Below are positions 51,209 to 60,600 of a stretch of 64,000 bases of DNA, piece by piece. The stretch's first letter is position 1. Each line of letters begins with the position of its first letter. Where the stretch lies: positions 124,001 through 188,000 of the forward strand of contig NZ_OY761445.1 of the NCBI RefSeq assembly GCF_963664415.1, given 5' to 3'. The position numbers and the translations under genes were made by a program. This stretch comes from an uncultured Desulfobacter sp. GTDB taxonomy: Bacteria > Desulfobacterota > Desulfobacteria > Desulfobacterales > Desulfobacteraceae. The notes beneath the pieces were generated by a model, which made no database searches, was not told where the DNA came from, and saw only the letters and a list, made by a program, of their open reading frames with translations.

Positions 51209-52186
51209 CTAAGCATAATACTTCATAAACTGGAGTCTGTCGTAAACAGCCGGATTGTCCGCTTCTGCCTGACTTAACTTTCCGCGAAAGTCCCCAAGCG
51301 TTTTAAACCCATGAGTTTCCATCCAGTTCTGGATATCCCGGTCAACCGTTTTAAGGTATGGTATCTTGTTTTTGTATAAGGTAGAGACCATCTGAACAGC
51401 CTGGGCACCGGCCAGAATCTGCTTGATTACGCCCTGGGCATCATGGACCCCGGTGGATGCCGCCAGATCACAGTTAACCCTTTGGGACATGATTGCCATC
51501 CATCTCAGGGAGATGGCCAGGTCCGAAGGAGAACTGAAAATAAAGGAGGGCTTGACCTCAAGCCTGTCGGTGTCAATATCCGGGCTGAAAAACCGGTTGA
51601 ACAGCACAATACCGGAAATGCCGGTTTCCGATAGCCGCCGGATCATTTGTCCCAGGTTTGAAAAATAGTGACTGATCTTGAGTGAAACCGGTATGGTGAT
51701 TGTTTTTAAGAGTTTTTCAACAATTTGAAAATAAAGCGTTTCCAGTTCGCTTCTCTCCCGTTCAAAATCAGCGGGTACAAAAAACATATTCAGTTCCAGA
51801 GCATCGGCTCCGGCTTCGGCGATCTGGGTTGCAAAGGAACTCCATTCATGGGAGTAGACACAGTTTACACTGGCTATCACAGGCATACTCACCCCGGCTT
51901 TTGCCTTTTTGATCAGATCCAGGTAGGCAAAAAGCTTTTTACCCCTGAGTTGAACGTCAAGGTAGTCAAATTGCTCCAGGTTGTATCCGGTTGTAAGGGA
52001 CACGTCCTTTATGATGTCGTTATACTCATAGGCAATTTCTTCTTCAAATATGGATTTAAGCACGGCGGCGCCCGCTCCGGCATCTTCAATTCTCTTGAGT
52101 TTTTCCACAGCGTCGGTTAATCCGCAACTTCCCACAATAACAGGACTTTCAAGGGCCAGCCCCATATAGGTTGTTGAAATATCCAT
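51209..52186 (-). CDS. Dihydroorotate dehydrogenase-like protein
   Basis: 325 residues with a TIM-barrel FMN fold: MDISTTYMGLALESPVIVGS, then DAGAGAAVLKSIFEEEI and PVIASVNCVYSHEW, with later GISGIVLFNRFF and HDAQGVIKQILAGAQAVQM (phosphate-binding end). It is a DHOD-like group common in anaerobes, often without pyr neighbours, and may be an ancillary flavoprotein. It shows no adjacent pyrK. It stands near catalase and small genes. Whether it acts on dihydroorotate is not shown. Confidence 0.87.
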   Translation of the reverse strand: MDISTTYMGLALESPVIVGSCGLTDAVEKLKRIEDAGAGAAVLKSIFEEEIAYEYNDIIKDVSLTTGYNLEQFDYLDVQLRGKKLFAYLDLIKKAKAGVSMPVIASVNCVYSHEWSSFATQIAEAGADALELNMFFVPADFERERSELETLYFQIVEKLLKTITIPVSLKISHYFSNLGQMIRRLSETGISGIVLFNRFFSPDIDTDRLEVKPSFIFSSPSDLAISLRWMAIMSQRVNCDLAASTGVHDAQGVIKQILAGAQAVQMVSTLYKNKIPYLKTVDRDIQNWMETHGFKTLGDFRGKLSQAEADNPAVYDRLQFMKYYA

Positions 52187-52191
52187 AATGA

Positions 52192-52392
52192 CTATCCCTT
52201 ACCCTTTTTAAATTGAATTCCGCGCCCGTCGTCACAAGGTTCGGGACCGTCATTATTCGGCCTTGCATGCTCTGCCCATGCAGGGTCCGATGTACAGACA
52301 TCCAGATCATCGGTCTGGGACCGGGTCTTGCCTGGGTTTTGTTTTTTGGGTGTATCTTCTGGTTTCCGATCATGATCGTTGGTGTGTGACAT
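52192..52392 (-). CDS. Small hydrophilic protein (66 aa), unassigned
   Basis: From an ATG at 52392 with an AAGGAGGATCAAC ribosome site; 66 residues rich in D, P, K and N (MSHTNDHDRKPEDTPKKQ, then DDLDVCTSDPAWAEHARP). It is probably disordered, with one Cys pair. It lies 5 bp upstream of the DHOD-like gene on the same strand and so likely shares its transcript. No known family was recognised. Its strong ribosome site is the main evidence for a real gene. Confidence 0.6.
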   Translation of the reverse strand: MSHTNDHDRKPEDTPKKQNPGKTRSQTDDLDVCTSDPAWAEHARPNNDGPEPCDDGRGIQFKKGKG

Positions 52393-52477
52393 GTTGATCC
52401 TCCTTAGGCCATATGTTGTCTTTGCCAGGGGAAAGGCCCCCTAACAAAGATGGATGTAAAAAAAACGGTTTAGTTGA

Positions 52478-53932
52478 CTATCCCCCGTTGACACCGTCGG
52501 CAATCCTGTCGCCGATCTGTTTATCAATGTTTCGCCAGTATTCAAAACATCGCTCCAGAACAGGCTGGGTCACCCCTTTTTTCAGGTGTCCCACGACATT
52601 TGAAACCAGACGGTCCCGCTGGGCATCATCCATGACCTCGCGAACCAGCGTTCCGGCCTGGCCAAAATCATCGTCGTCCTTTCTAAGGGTATATGCGGCC
52701 CTGACAAAAGCGCCGTTCGCATTCCACACCTCTTTTTGGGCATATTGTTGGCTGTCCGCTTTGGGACCGCCCTTGGAGTTGGGGGCGTAAACCGGATCGG
52801 ATACATTGATCACGCGCATGGCGCCGTCTTTGCTGTAACTGTACACGGGTGCTTTGGGGCGGTTGACCGGAATCTGTTTATAGTTGACGCCCAGGCGCGC
52901 CCTGTGGGCATCGGCATAGGAAAAAAGACGCCCCAACAGCATCTTGTCTGGACTTGGCCCGATACCGGGAACAAAGCTGTTTGGCTCAAACGCGGCCTGC
53001 TCAATCTCCGTGTGAAAATCTGTGGGATTGCGGTTTAAAACCAGTTTTCCCACCTCATGGAGCGGATAATCGCCATGGGGCCAGACCTTGGTCAGATCAA
53101 AGGGGTTGAACCGGTAAGTTTCAGCCTCGCTAAATGGCATGAGCTGGACTTTCAGGGTCCATGACGGATAATTTTTCTGCCGAATCGATTCAAACAGATC
53201 CCTGCGGTGGCAGTCGGCATCAACGCCTGCCAGGCGATCTGCTTCCTGCTGTGTCAGACATTCAATGCCCTGGTCGGTTTTAAAATGATACCGGACCCAG
53301 AAACGCTCATCGTCCTTATTGACCCACATATAGGTATGGCTGGAGTAGCCATTCATGTGCCGCCAGGTTTTGGGAATACCCCGGTCGCCCATCAGCCATG
53401 TGACCTGGTGGGCGGATTCCGGTGACAGGGTCCAGAAATCCCACTGCATGTCATGATCCCGCAGACCGCTGTCCGCACGCCGTTTCTGGGACCGGATAAA
53501 GTGCTGGAATTTCATTGGGTCCCTTAAAAAAAATACCGGGGTGTTATTGCCCACCATGTCGTAGTTGCCCTGGGTTGTATAAAACTTCAAGGCAAATCCC
53601 CTGGGGTCCCGCCAGGTGTCAGGGCTTCCGCTTTCACCGGCTACAGTTGAAAAACGGATCAGGGTATCTGTTTTGGTGCCGGGTTGAAACAGGGCGGCTT
53701 TGGTATAAGCGCTGATATCCCGGGTCACTTCAAAATAACCGAATGCCCCTGACCCTTTGGCATGGGGCTGGCGCTCCGGGATGCGTTCCCGGTTAAAATT
53801 AGCCATCTGCTCGATCAAATAATGATCCTGCAGCAGAATCGGACCATCCGGTCCGACGGTAAGGGAGTGTTCGTCGCTGGATACGGGGATGCCTGCATCA
53901 TTGGTTGTGGGTTTGGGCGTATTGCTGGTCAT
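52478..53932 (-). CDS. katA: Monofunctional heme catalase
   Basis: 484 residues, the small-subunit clade 3 size. The active-site His is in PERQPHAKGSGAFGYF, Asn in YDMVGNNTPVFFLRDP, and the proximal heme Tyr in GRLFSYADAHRARLG. The start at 53932 is preferred: AAGGAGGTACCTAAAGTC precedes it. It removes hydrogen peroxide, useful for an anaerobe exposed to air. It is the last gene in the IS-bracketed segment before copy 2 of the IS. The start lies about 150 bp from the IS end, so the promoter is in the 53933-54085 spacer. Confidence 0.95.
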   Translation of the reverse strand: MTSNTPKPTTNDAGIPVSSDEHSLTVGPDGPILLQDHYLIEQMANFNRERIPERQPHAKGSGAFGYFEVTRDISAYTKAALFQPGTKTDTLIRFSTVAGESGSPDTWRDPRGFALKFYTTQGNYDMVGNNTPVFFLRDPMKFQHFIRSQKRRADSGLRDHDMQWDFWTLSPESAHQVTWLMGDRGIPKTWRHMNGYSSHTYMWVNKDDERFWVRYHFKTDQGIECLTQQEADRLAGVDADCHRRDLFESIRQKNYPSWTLKVQLMPFSEAETYRFNPFDLTKVWPHGDYPLHEVGKLVLNRNPTDFHTEIEQAAFEPNSFVPGIGPSPDKMLLGRLFSYADAHRARLGVNYKQIPVNRPKAPVYSYSKDGAMRVINVSDPVYAPNSKGGPKADSQQYAQKEVWNANGAFVRAAYTLRKDDDDFGQAGTLVREVMDDAQRDRLVSNVVGHLKKGVTQPVLERCFEYWRNIDKQIGDRIADGVNGG

Positions 53933-54085
53933 GACTTTAGGTACCTCCTTGAATATTTTCGTGCACAATTTTCTAAATCTACAATCAATTAATCATGACA
54001 ATAAAACAAAATCAAAAAAGCCAATATTAGGGAAATTATGTAAACGTCGCCAGAAAAATAACCACTTTGCAGGTTGTAATTTACC

Positions 54086-55035
54086 TGTCCTTCGTAAGTA
54101 TTCGTACTTTCTGAAATCATTGACAAATTTGTATACGCCTGCCAAGTTGGAGTCATGATGAAAATGCTTGGAAATTTTGTTTTATTCATATGGCTGAAGT
54201 TCAAAGTCACTTCGAATCTCGCTGCCGAAAACCTTGCGCTTCGCCACCAATTGGCCGTAATGAAAAGGACGAACAAGCGGCCGAAAATTCGAATGGTGGA
54301 TCGGCTCTTCTGGGTTTTGCTTTCCCGAATTTGGACTCCTTGGCGTAAATCTCTCATCATTGTAAAGCCGGATACTGTTGTCTACTGGCATCGCAAGGGT
54401 TTCAAACTTTTCTGGAAATTCAAATCCAAAGGTCCGGGAAGGCCTCAAGTCAGTCGTGAAATCCGTGATCTGGTCAGGAGGATGGCTGCAGCCAATCCAA
54501 ACTGGGGTGCGCCCAGGATTCATGGGGAATTGCTCAGCCTCGGGTTCGAGGTTTCCGAACGAACCGTATCGAACCTGATGCCCCGACATCCGCCGAATTC
54601 AAAGCCGTCTCAAACCTGGCGGACTTTCTTGAAAAATCATATTAACAAGTATTCGATTGACTTTTTCACTGTTCCAACAGTCACCTTTAATATTCTGTTC
54701 GTCTTGGTGATCCTCAGCCACAGCCGCCGCAAAGTCGTACATTTCAATATAACCTCAAATCCGACGGCCGAGTGGACAACCCAACAGATCGTGGAGGCCT
54801 TCCCCTGGGATACGGCACCGAAGTATCTGATGCGGGATCGGGATGCAATCTATGGCGTTTTTTTCCGCAATCGAGTGAAAAACATGGGCATCAAAGAAGT
54901 GGTCTCGGCCCCGCTAAAAATTTCACATTGAATCCGTCTTTTCAAATAAACTGGACAGTGGATATTTCATTCAATCGCTGCACAGAAGAGAATATTTTTT
55001 CGACAAATTTACCACGGATTAATTTTTGCCGAAGG
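54086..55035 (+). mobile_element. rve-type IS element, copy 2 (internal deletion)
   Basis: Nearly identical to copy 1 from TGTCCTTCG onward, in the same orientation. It lacks an internal part equivalent to copy-1 positions 37594-37939 (346 bp). The right end has lost its last bases (GAAGG then TGTG). It differs from copy 1 at about ten single bases in the shared part. It cannot move on its own. Together with copy 1 it brackets 17 kb in direct orientation. Confidence 0.85.
54155..54931 (+). pseudogene. rve transposase of IS copy 2, 3' part deleted
   Basis: The first 252 codons match copy 1 (with TGG instead of TAG at the nonsense site). The frame then runs through the deletion junction at 54914 to a chance stop (VVSAPLKISH). 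The third catalytic residue and C-terminus are gone, so the enzyme is dead. A functional copy would need the Trp of this copy and the C-terminus of the other. Confidence 0.85.
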
Positions 55036-55334
55036 TGTGTAATGTTTGATATTAAAGGCGTTAACTATTTTTGTTATTGGGTGCCTGGTATATTAATTTA
55101 AAAAGTTGTATTTTATGGAACGGGGTATTCGGAATGCTGGTTCGTGGTCGTGTACTTAATCAGGTTCAATACTCTGGATAACCGGTAGATTTTGATTGAT
55201 AAAGGCATGGTAGGTGTGCCATGATCAACGCTGGGGAATCGTTTCTCGGGTGATTCAAGGATAGCATTTTGGCTATCGAACGAATATGTACCCATATTTT
55301 AGGAAGCTAATATGCTGAAAACAACGAGGTAGTT

Positions 55335-55592
55335 ATGCAATACAATAAACTCGATATACAATATCCACAAAATTGGCTTGATGTGCTTCATTTAAATAAA
55401 GAATCTTTTGAAGATGAAGCAAAAATGGCAATGGCTGCCAAATTATTTGAATTGAAGCGTCTTTCTTCCGGAATGGCAGCGAACCTTGTCGGCATATCAC
55501 GCGTTCAGTTTCTTTTAAATCTTCACAGGTTTAATGTGGCCATGATTGACCTTGAAGAAGAAGAACTTCTGATGGATATTAATAATGCCTAA
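55335..55592 (+). CDS. UPF0175-family antitoxin-like protein
   Basis: 85 residues ending with the UPF0175 layout: EAKMAMAAKLFELKRLSSGMA, then LVGISRVQFLLNLHRFNV. It is a short winged-helix-like DNA-binding protein. The stop overlaps the downstream DUF3368 gene by 8 bp. Such UPF0175-DUF3368 pairs are predicted toxin-antitoxin modules, with this one as antitoxin. A modest ribosome site (CAACGAGGTAGTT) precedes the ATG. The 55036-55334 spacer upstream shows no other gene. Confidence 0.83.
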   Translation: MQYNKLDIQYPQNWLDVLHLNKESFEDEAKMAMAAKLFELKRLSSGMAANLVGISRVQFLLNLHRFNVAMIDLEEEELLMDINNA

Positions 55593-56088
55593 ATCAAATA
55601 AAATTGTCATTAATACCGGCCCTATTTTAGCCTTAATCGCGGGGCTTGGCAATTTAGACGTCCTGAAATTAATGTATGATCAGGTAATTGTTTCTTACGA
55701 AGTATGTAAAGAAATCGAAGCTGGCGGCATAACAGGATTTGGGCTAAAAGAATTTAATGAAGCAGAATTTTTGATCAAAATCCAGAAACCATTAATCATA
55801 CAACCATATTTGCAAAACAGCCTGGATTTAGGTGAAGCCTCTGTTATTCAGACAGCTATTGACCAAAAAATTACCACTGTATGTATTGATGAAGCTTTAG
55901 GAAGGCGGGCAGCCAGATTGAGTGGTTTGTCTTTAACCGGCTCACTTGGAATTATTATACGAGCAAAAAAAAATGGCCATATACTTCCCTCTCTACGTCA
56001 AGTTACAAGTCAGATGCAAACTCAAGGTATCTATTTAAGCGACAAACTTATAGCGTTCACATTGAGGCAGATTGGCGAGAAGAAATGA
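55585..56088 (+). CDS. DUF3368 PIN-like toxin
   Basis: 167 residues with the PIN-like start IVINTGPILALIAGLGNLD, then VSYEVCKEIEAGG, the acidic LGEASVIQTAIDQKITTVCI and ALGRRAARLSGLSLTGSLG. The conserved acidic residues fit an RNase active site, but the first Asp is replaced by Asn in INTGP, as is common in DUF3368. It is translationally coupled to the UPF0175 gene. It is the predicted toxin of the pair. Confidence 0.85.
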   Translation: MPKSNKIVINTGPILALIAGLGNLDVLKLMYDQVIVSYEVCKEIEAGGITGFGLKEFNEAEFLIKIQKPLIIQPYLQNSLDLGEASVIQTAIDQKITTVCIDEALGRRAARLSGLSLTGSLGIIIRAKKNGHILPSLRQVTSQMQTQGIYLSDKLIAFTLRQIGEKK

Positions 56089-56731
56089 ATAGTTGACGTT
56101 TACAGTAGGGGGGGGGAAAATAAAATTTTAACCACCGAAATGCTGCGGATACGCCGCATTATTTTGGAACATTAGTAAATTGCTCAATTTCAGTATTCTA
56201 TCAGCAATCGAAAACACCACAATATGTCTATAATGTGTCCCCCAAAGGCTTTACAGAAAGGGCGTTTGATACTCCAATCAATTCTCATGGGGCTAAAATT
56301 TTAAGGGCGAGCTTTTGCGTTTGTAGGGCTCTCTTTTTTGAAATTTAGACAAGCCCACATATTGTGGTTGAATCGTCTTTGAAAAGATCCGGAGTGACAG
56401 GGACAGTCTGCGGTAGTCTCCCCCCCCCAAATGGACCCTGTTTTAAAGGTAGTCTGCTCTTGTCGAGTTTGTTTTTTATCTGTCAAAATGGACCTCTTTT
56501 CTGAGGTTAATGCTGCAATGGCCCCGGATTACCTAAAAGAGGTGATATTTGTGTGACAGTTGCCTTGCCAATATCGAAACCATAGGCCCTTCGGAATATT
56601 TACTTGCTTTAGCCCTGATCTAATCATCTTGACCTTGGATCCCATTTTTGAGATAATTTGGTCGTATTAGTTTATAGATTCTTTAATGAATTCAACGTCG
56701 CTCCCGCTGTTTTAATTAACCCATACCCCGT
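56089..56731. other. Degraded spacer with repeat copy B and homopolymer tracts
   Basis: 643 bp without a gene. It contains a G9 tract (56108-56116), a stretch that reads like a lost gene piece on the plus strand (YVYNVSPKGFTERAFD near 56220-56270, no start), the dispersed repeat copy B (56397-56459) and a C9 tract (56420-56428). The source of the coding-like piece is unknown. The cheR promoter must lie in the last about 200 bp. Confidence 0.5.
56397..56459 (-). repeat. Dispersed extragenic repeat, copy B
   Basis: The reverse complement begins GAGCAGACTACC and ends GACTGTCCCTGT, the same ends as copy A at 16445-16508. The middle differs and carries a nine-base G/C run. Length is 63 bp against 64. 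Confidence 0.6.
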
Positions 56732-57577
56732 GTGGATTGGCAGCATATGTCAGAAGAAATAAAACGTGTGGCAAAGGCTATTTTAGGATCCTTCGGATTG
56801 AAAGCACCGCCGGAACTGGAGTTCCCCTTCCAGGAGAAAATCATTTCCCGCATGTCGGCCTTGGGCATCAGTCACCCCATGTCATACCTTGACCTTGTCA
56901 GAAAGGATCCTATTGAATCCCAGGCCATTGTCAATGAACTAACCGTCCATGTGAGCCGCTTTTTTCGCAATCCCCTGATCTTTGAACTCTTGGCGGCCAT
57001 TGTGCTGCCCGAGCTGATTCGGCAAAAACACGAGGCCGGAGACAATACGCTCAAAATCTGGTCTGCAGGGTGTGCCGGCGGTGAAGAACCCTATTCCCTC
57101 GCGATTATGCTGAAAGAGGGAATGCCCCGAAAGTCTGGTCGCCTGAATGTACAGATATTCGCGACCGACATCGACAGAAGATTGTTGACCCAGGCAAAAA
57201 AAGGGGAATTCAGCCCGGAAAAGCTTGAAAATGTAAAGTACAAATGGGTTGAAAAATACTTTACCCCCAAAAACGGGCGGCTGCTGTTAAACGACAACAT
57301 ACGGAAAATGGTCTATTTTTCCCGTTACGATATGACAGATGCCAAAACCTACGTGCCGCCGGAAAGCGTCTTTGGAAACTTCGATCTTGTTCTCTGCCGG
57401 AACCTGCTCATCTATTATTCTGCTGCTCATCAAAATTTGATTTTCGATAAACTCCACCGATCCCTGGCAAACAACGGTTGCCTGGTACTGGGGGCTGCCG
57501 AATCCCTGCCTGCAACGTATAGGAATCGTTTTAATTCAAAGGACATGTACAGCCGGATTTTTATCAAAAAATACTGA
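56732..57577 (+). CDS. CheR-type chemotaxis protein methyltransferase
   Basis: 281 residues (GTG at 56732; an ATG at 56747 is possible). SAM-binding loop SAGCAGGEEPYSLAI (111-125), the acidic IFATDIDRRLL, YFSRYDMTD and the closing DLVLCRNLLIYYS are CheR-specific. It would methylate glutamates of methyl-accepting chemotaxis receptors. No receptor or CheB is nearby. It precedes a large hybrid kinase by 31 bp, so it may modify that system's sensor or work with a distant receptor. Confidence 0.9.
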   Translation: MDWQHMSEEIKRVAKAILGSFGLKAPPELEFPFQEKIISRMSALGISHPMSYLDLVRKDPIESQAIVNELTVHVSRFFRNPLIFELLAAIVLPELIRQKHEAGDNTLKIWSAGCAGGEEPYSLAIMLKEGMPRKSGRLNVQIFATDIDRRLLTQAKKGEFSPEKLENVKYKWVEKYFTPKNGRLLLNDNIRKMVYFSRYDMTDAKTYVPPESVFGNFDLVLCRNLLIYYSAAHQNLIFDKLHRSLANNGCLVLGAAESLPATYRNRFNSKDMYSRIFIKKY

Positions 57578-57608
57578 AAATTTGTCCCAAACCCAAAGGA
57601 CCGGACCC

Positions 57609-60600
57609 ATGCGAATTCTTGAAAATATGACCGTTCGAAGCCGCCTGGTGCTGTCAGGCGTTGTGATCGTAATCTTTTTTATAATTTTCGGCGGGGTTTC
57701 CATCGGCCAGATGCAACGGCTGGGAGAATTGACCGCCATTTTGTACAACCATCCGCTCAAGGTGTCCAATGCAGCGTTGGATGCCCGGGCCGGTGTGATA
57801 AATATCCATTGCGATATGAAAGATATCTACGATGCGAAAACCACCCCTGCTATCGCCCTGGCCATCCAGAAAATTCAGTCAGAGGAACGCAGGGTTTATG
57901 AGGCATTGGAGCTGATCAACCGGCGTATCCTGGGCAACGAAGGCAAAGAACTGGTGGCCGAGACCATTGACATGTTCTCCAATTGGAAACCCATCCGCGT
58001 AGAAGTGGAAGAGATGGTCATCAATAAAGGGATGGCTTCTGCAGACATGATCATCCGGGAAAAAGCCGCCACTTACGCAGACCGGCTGGAGCATAAAATG
58101 TCGCAACTGGCCAACTACGCCCGGAACAAGGCTGACGGATTTATGGCCGATGCAGAGCGGGTAAAAGCTAGAATTGTCAACAGCGTCATTTTTTTTGTCA
58201 TCGGCCTGATCGCCATCTTTCTGATCACAGGCTTCATGGTCTCCAGCAACATCATGTCAAGCCTTGAGGTGTTAAAACAGACACTGGCCGGGATAACCAA
58301 AACAGGGGAACTGGCCAAGGCGTCCCTTTCCGGCAAAAACGAAATCACGGAGATCGCCGAGCATTTCAACCGGGTGGTCGACCGCATGCAGAATGTTTTC
58401 TGGGTGGCCGACGGAGAGAACATGCTCAACCGGGAATTGTTTCAAGGCCTTTCCACAGAGGCGATTATGGAAACAGGGGTGACAAAAACGGCCCGGTATG
58501 TAGATGCCTGCGCCGGGGCCATTTACCAATACCGCCAGGATGAAAAGAAACTGGAATTATGCGCTTCCTACGCCCTGATGGAAAGATCCCACCTGGGCAA
58601 CAGCTTTTCTCTGGGGCAGGGAATCGTGGGCCAGGTGGCCCGGGAAAAAAAGGCGATTTTACTCAGCCACATCAAGCGGGAAGAGGCCCAGGCCCAGTCC
58701 GGAACCGTCAGTGAACCCCCGCTGGTGATTTTCGCAGTTCCCCTGATGTTTGAACAGGATTTATTGTACGGCGTCATGGAGATCGCCTCCTTTAAAAAAT
58801 TGGGGGAACCGGAACAGGATTTTATTAAATCTTCTGCAGATATTGTGGCGACCCTGATGCATACCTCCCAGCAGAACCAGCGTATCAAGGGACTGCTCGA
58901 AGAGGCGGAAAAGAGCAACAAGGTCCTTCTGGACCAGGCAGACGAGCTGACCTCCATGAATGAAGAAGCCAGCCAGCAGGCAAGGGAACTCCATGAGCAG
59001 AACCGGGCCCTGGAGATCCAGCGACGGGAGATCGAAGAGGCCAACCGCCTGAAAAGTGAATTCCTCTCTAACATGAGCCACGAATTGAGAACCCCTTTGA
59101 ATTCAGTCAACGCCCTGAGCCGGGTCCTGATCCAACAGGCCCAGGGTCGGATTACCCATGAGGAGATGAATTACCTGACAATCATTGAACGCAACGGGAA
59201 ACACTTGCTCTCACTGATCAACAACATCCTGGACCTGTCTAAAATAGAATCCGGCCAGGTTGAATTGGACATCACCCGTTTCTCTCTTGCACAGCTCATC
59301 AATAACCTTGTTGAAAACCTGATTCCCCTGTCCGATGAAAAAGGACTCTCTCTAACATTTGAGACGGAACAGGAACTGCCGGAGATGAGCAGCGACAAAT
59401 CACGGGTTTTCCAGATTCTACAAAACATCGTGGCCAATGCCATAAAGTTCACCGAAAAGGGGTCAGTCCGGATCCGGGCGGGAGAGGAAAGGCAGATGTT
59501 TGTCATCCGGGTAACAGATACCGGTGTGGGCATTCCGGTAAAGGATATCGAAACGATTTTCAATGAATTCCGCCAGGCAGACGGGGCCTCCACACGAAAA
59601 TTCGAGGGTACGGGGCTTGGATTGTCCATTGCCTATAAGGCGGCAAAAATTCTGGGCGGTGACATCCAGGTTGACAGCACAGAAGGCCAGGGCTCTGAAT
59701 TTACCGTATTCCTGCCCAAAGAATGCCCAGGAGACTTCCAGGCGGCAGCAAGCCCCAGCCAGGAGGCGCTCTCCCACCAGCCTGAACCGCCGAAAAAACC
59801 GGCCGAAAAACCCTCAACGGAGCGGAAACCGGTAAACCAGAAAAACATCCTCATTGTCGATGACGATCCCAAAATCCTGGCGTTTATGGCCAGAACCTTC
59901 CAGGCAGAAGGATACGGCACACTGGTGACCACCTCGGGCCAGGAGGCCCTGGAGCTGGCGGCCAAGTATCAGCCCTTTGCCATAACTCTGGATGTGATCA
60001 TGCCGGGCATGGACGGATGGGAAGTACTGACCCGGTTGAAAAAGGAGACGATCACGGCCCACATCCCGGTGATCATCGTCTCGGTTTCCCAGGACAGGGA
60101 GACCGGCATCGCCCTGGGCGCAGTGGGCTATATCAGCAAACCGGTTGATTCAGGCCTCTTGATGACGGAAATGAGGCGGGTCCTCGGTGAACTGCCCCTC
60201 TCGGTCATGGTGGTTGACGACAATGCCCTGGACCGGGACAATGTTGTACGGATTCTTAGAAAAGAGGGCATTAAAGCGGCAACTGCCGAAGATGGTGAGG
60301 CCTGCCTCTCCCGGTTAAAGACAACCAGGCCCGACCTTCTGGTTTTGGACCTGGTCATGCCGGAAATGGACGGATTCGAACTTCTGGAAAAGATCCGGTC
60401 CATCCCTGAACATGAAACCCTTCCCGTGATTGTGGTCACGGCCAAGGACCTGACCCGTGAAGAAAAAAAACAACTCGAAAAACTGGCCTCGTCTGTTCTT
60501 CTCAAAAGCCCCCTGACTCCGGACCAGCTGATGGAAAAAATCAAAAAAATCTTTGAAGAGATGCCGGAGCCTCCGCCCGATGACGTATCCGGCCCGCCCG

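Noticed and set aside
56301..56486. A 61-codon minus-strand frame
   Set aside because: It coincides with the dispersed repeat copy B and a C9 run; it has no start context.
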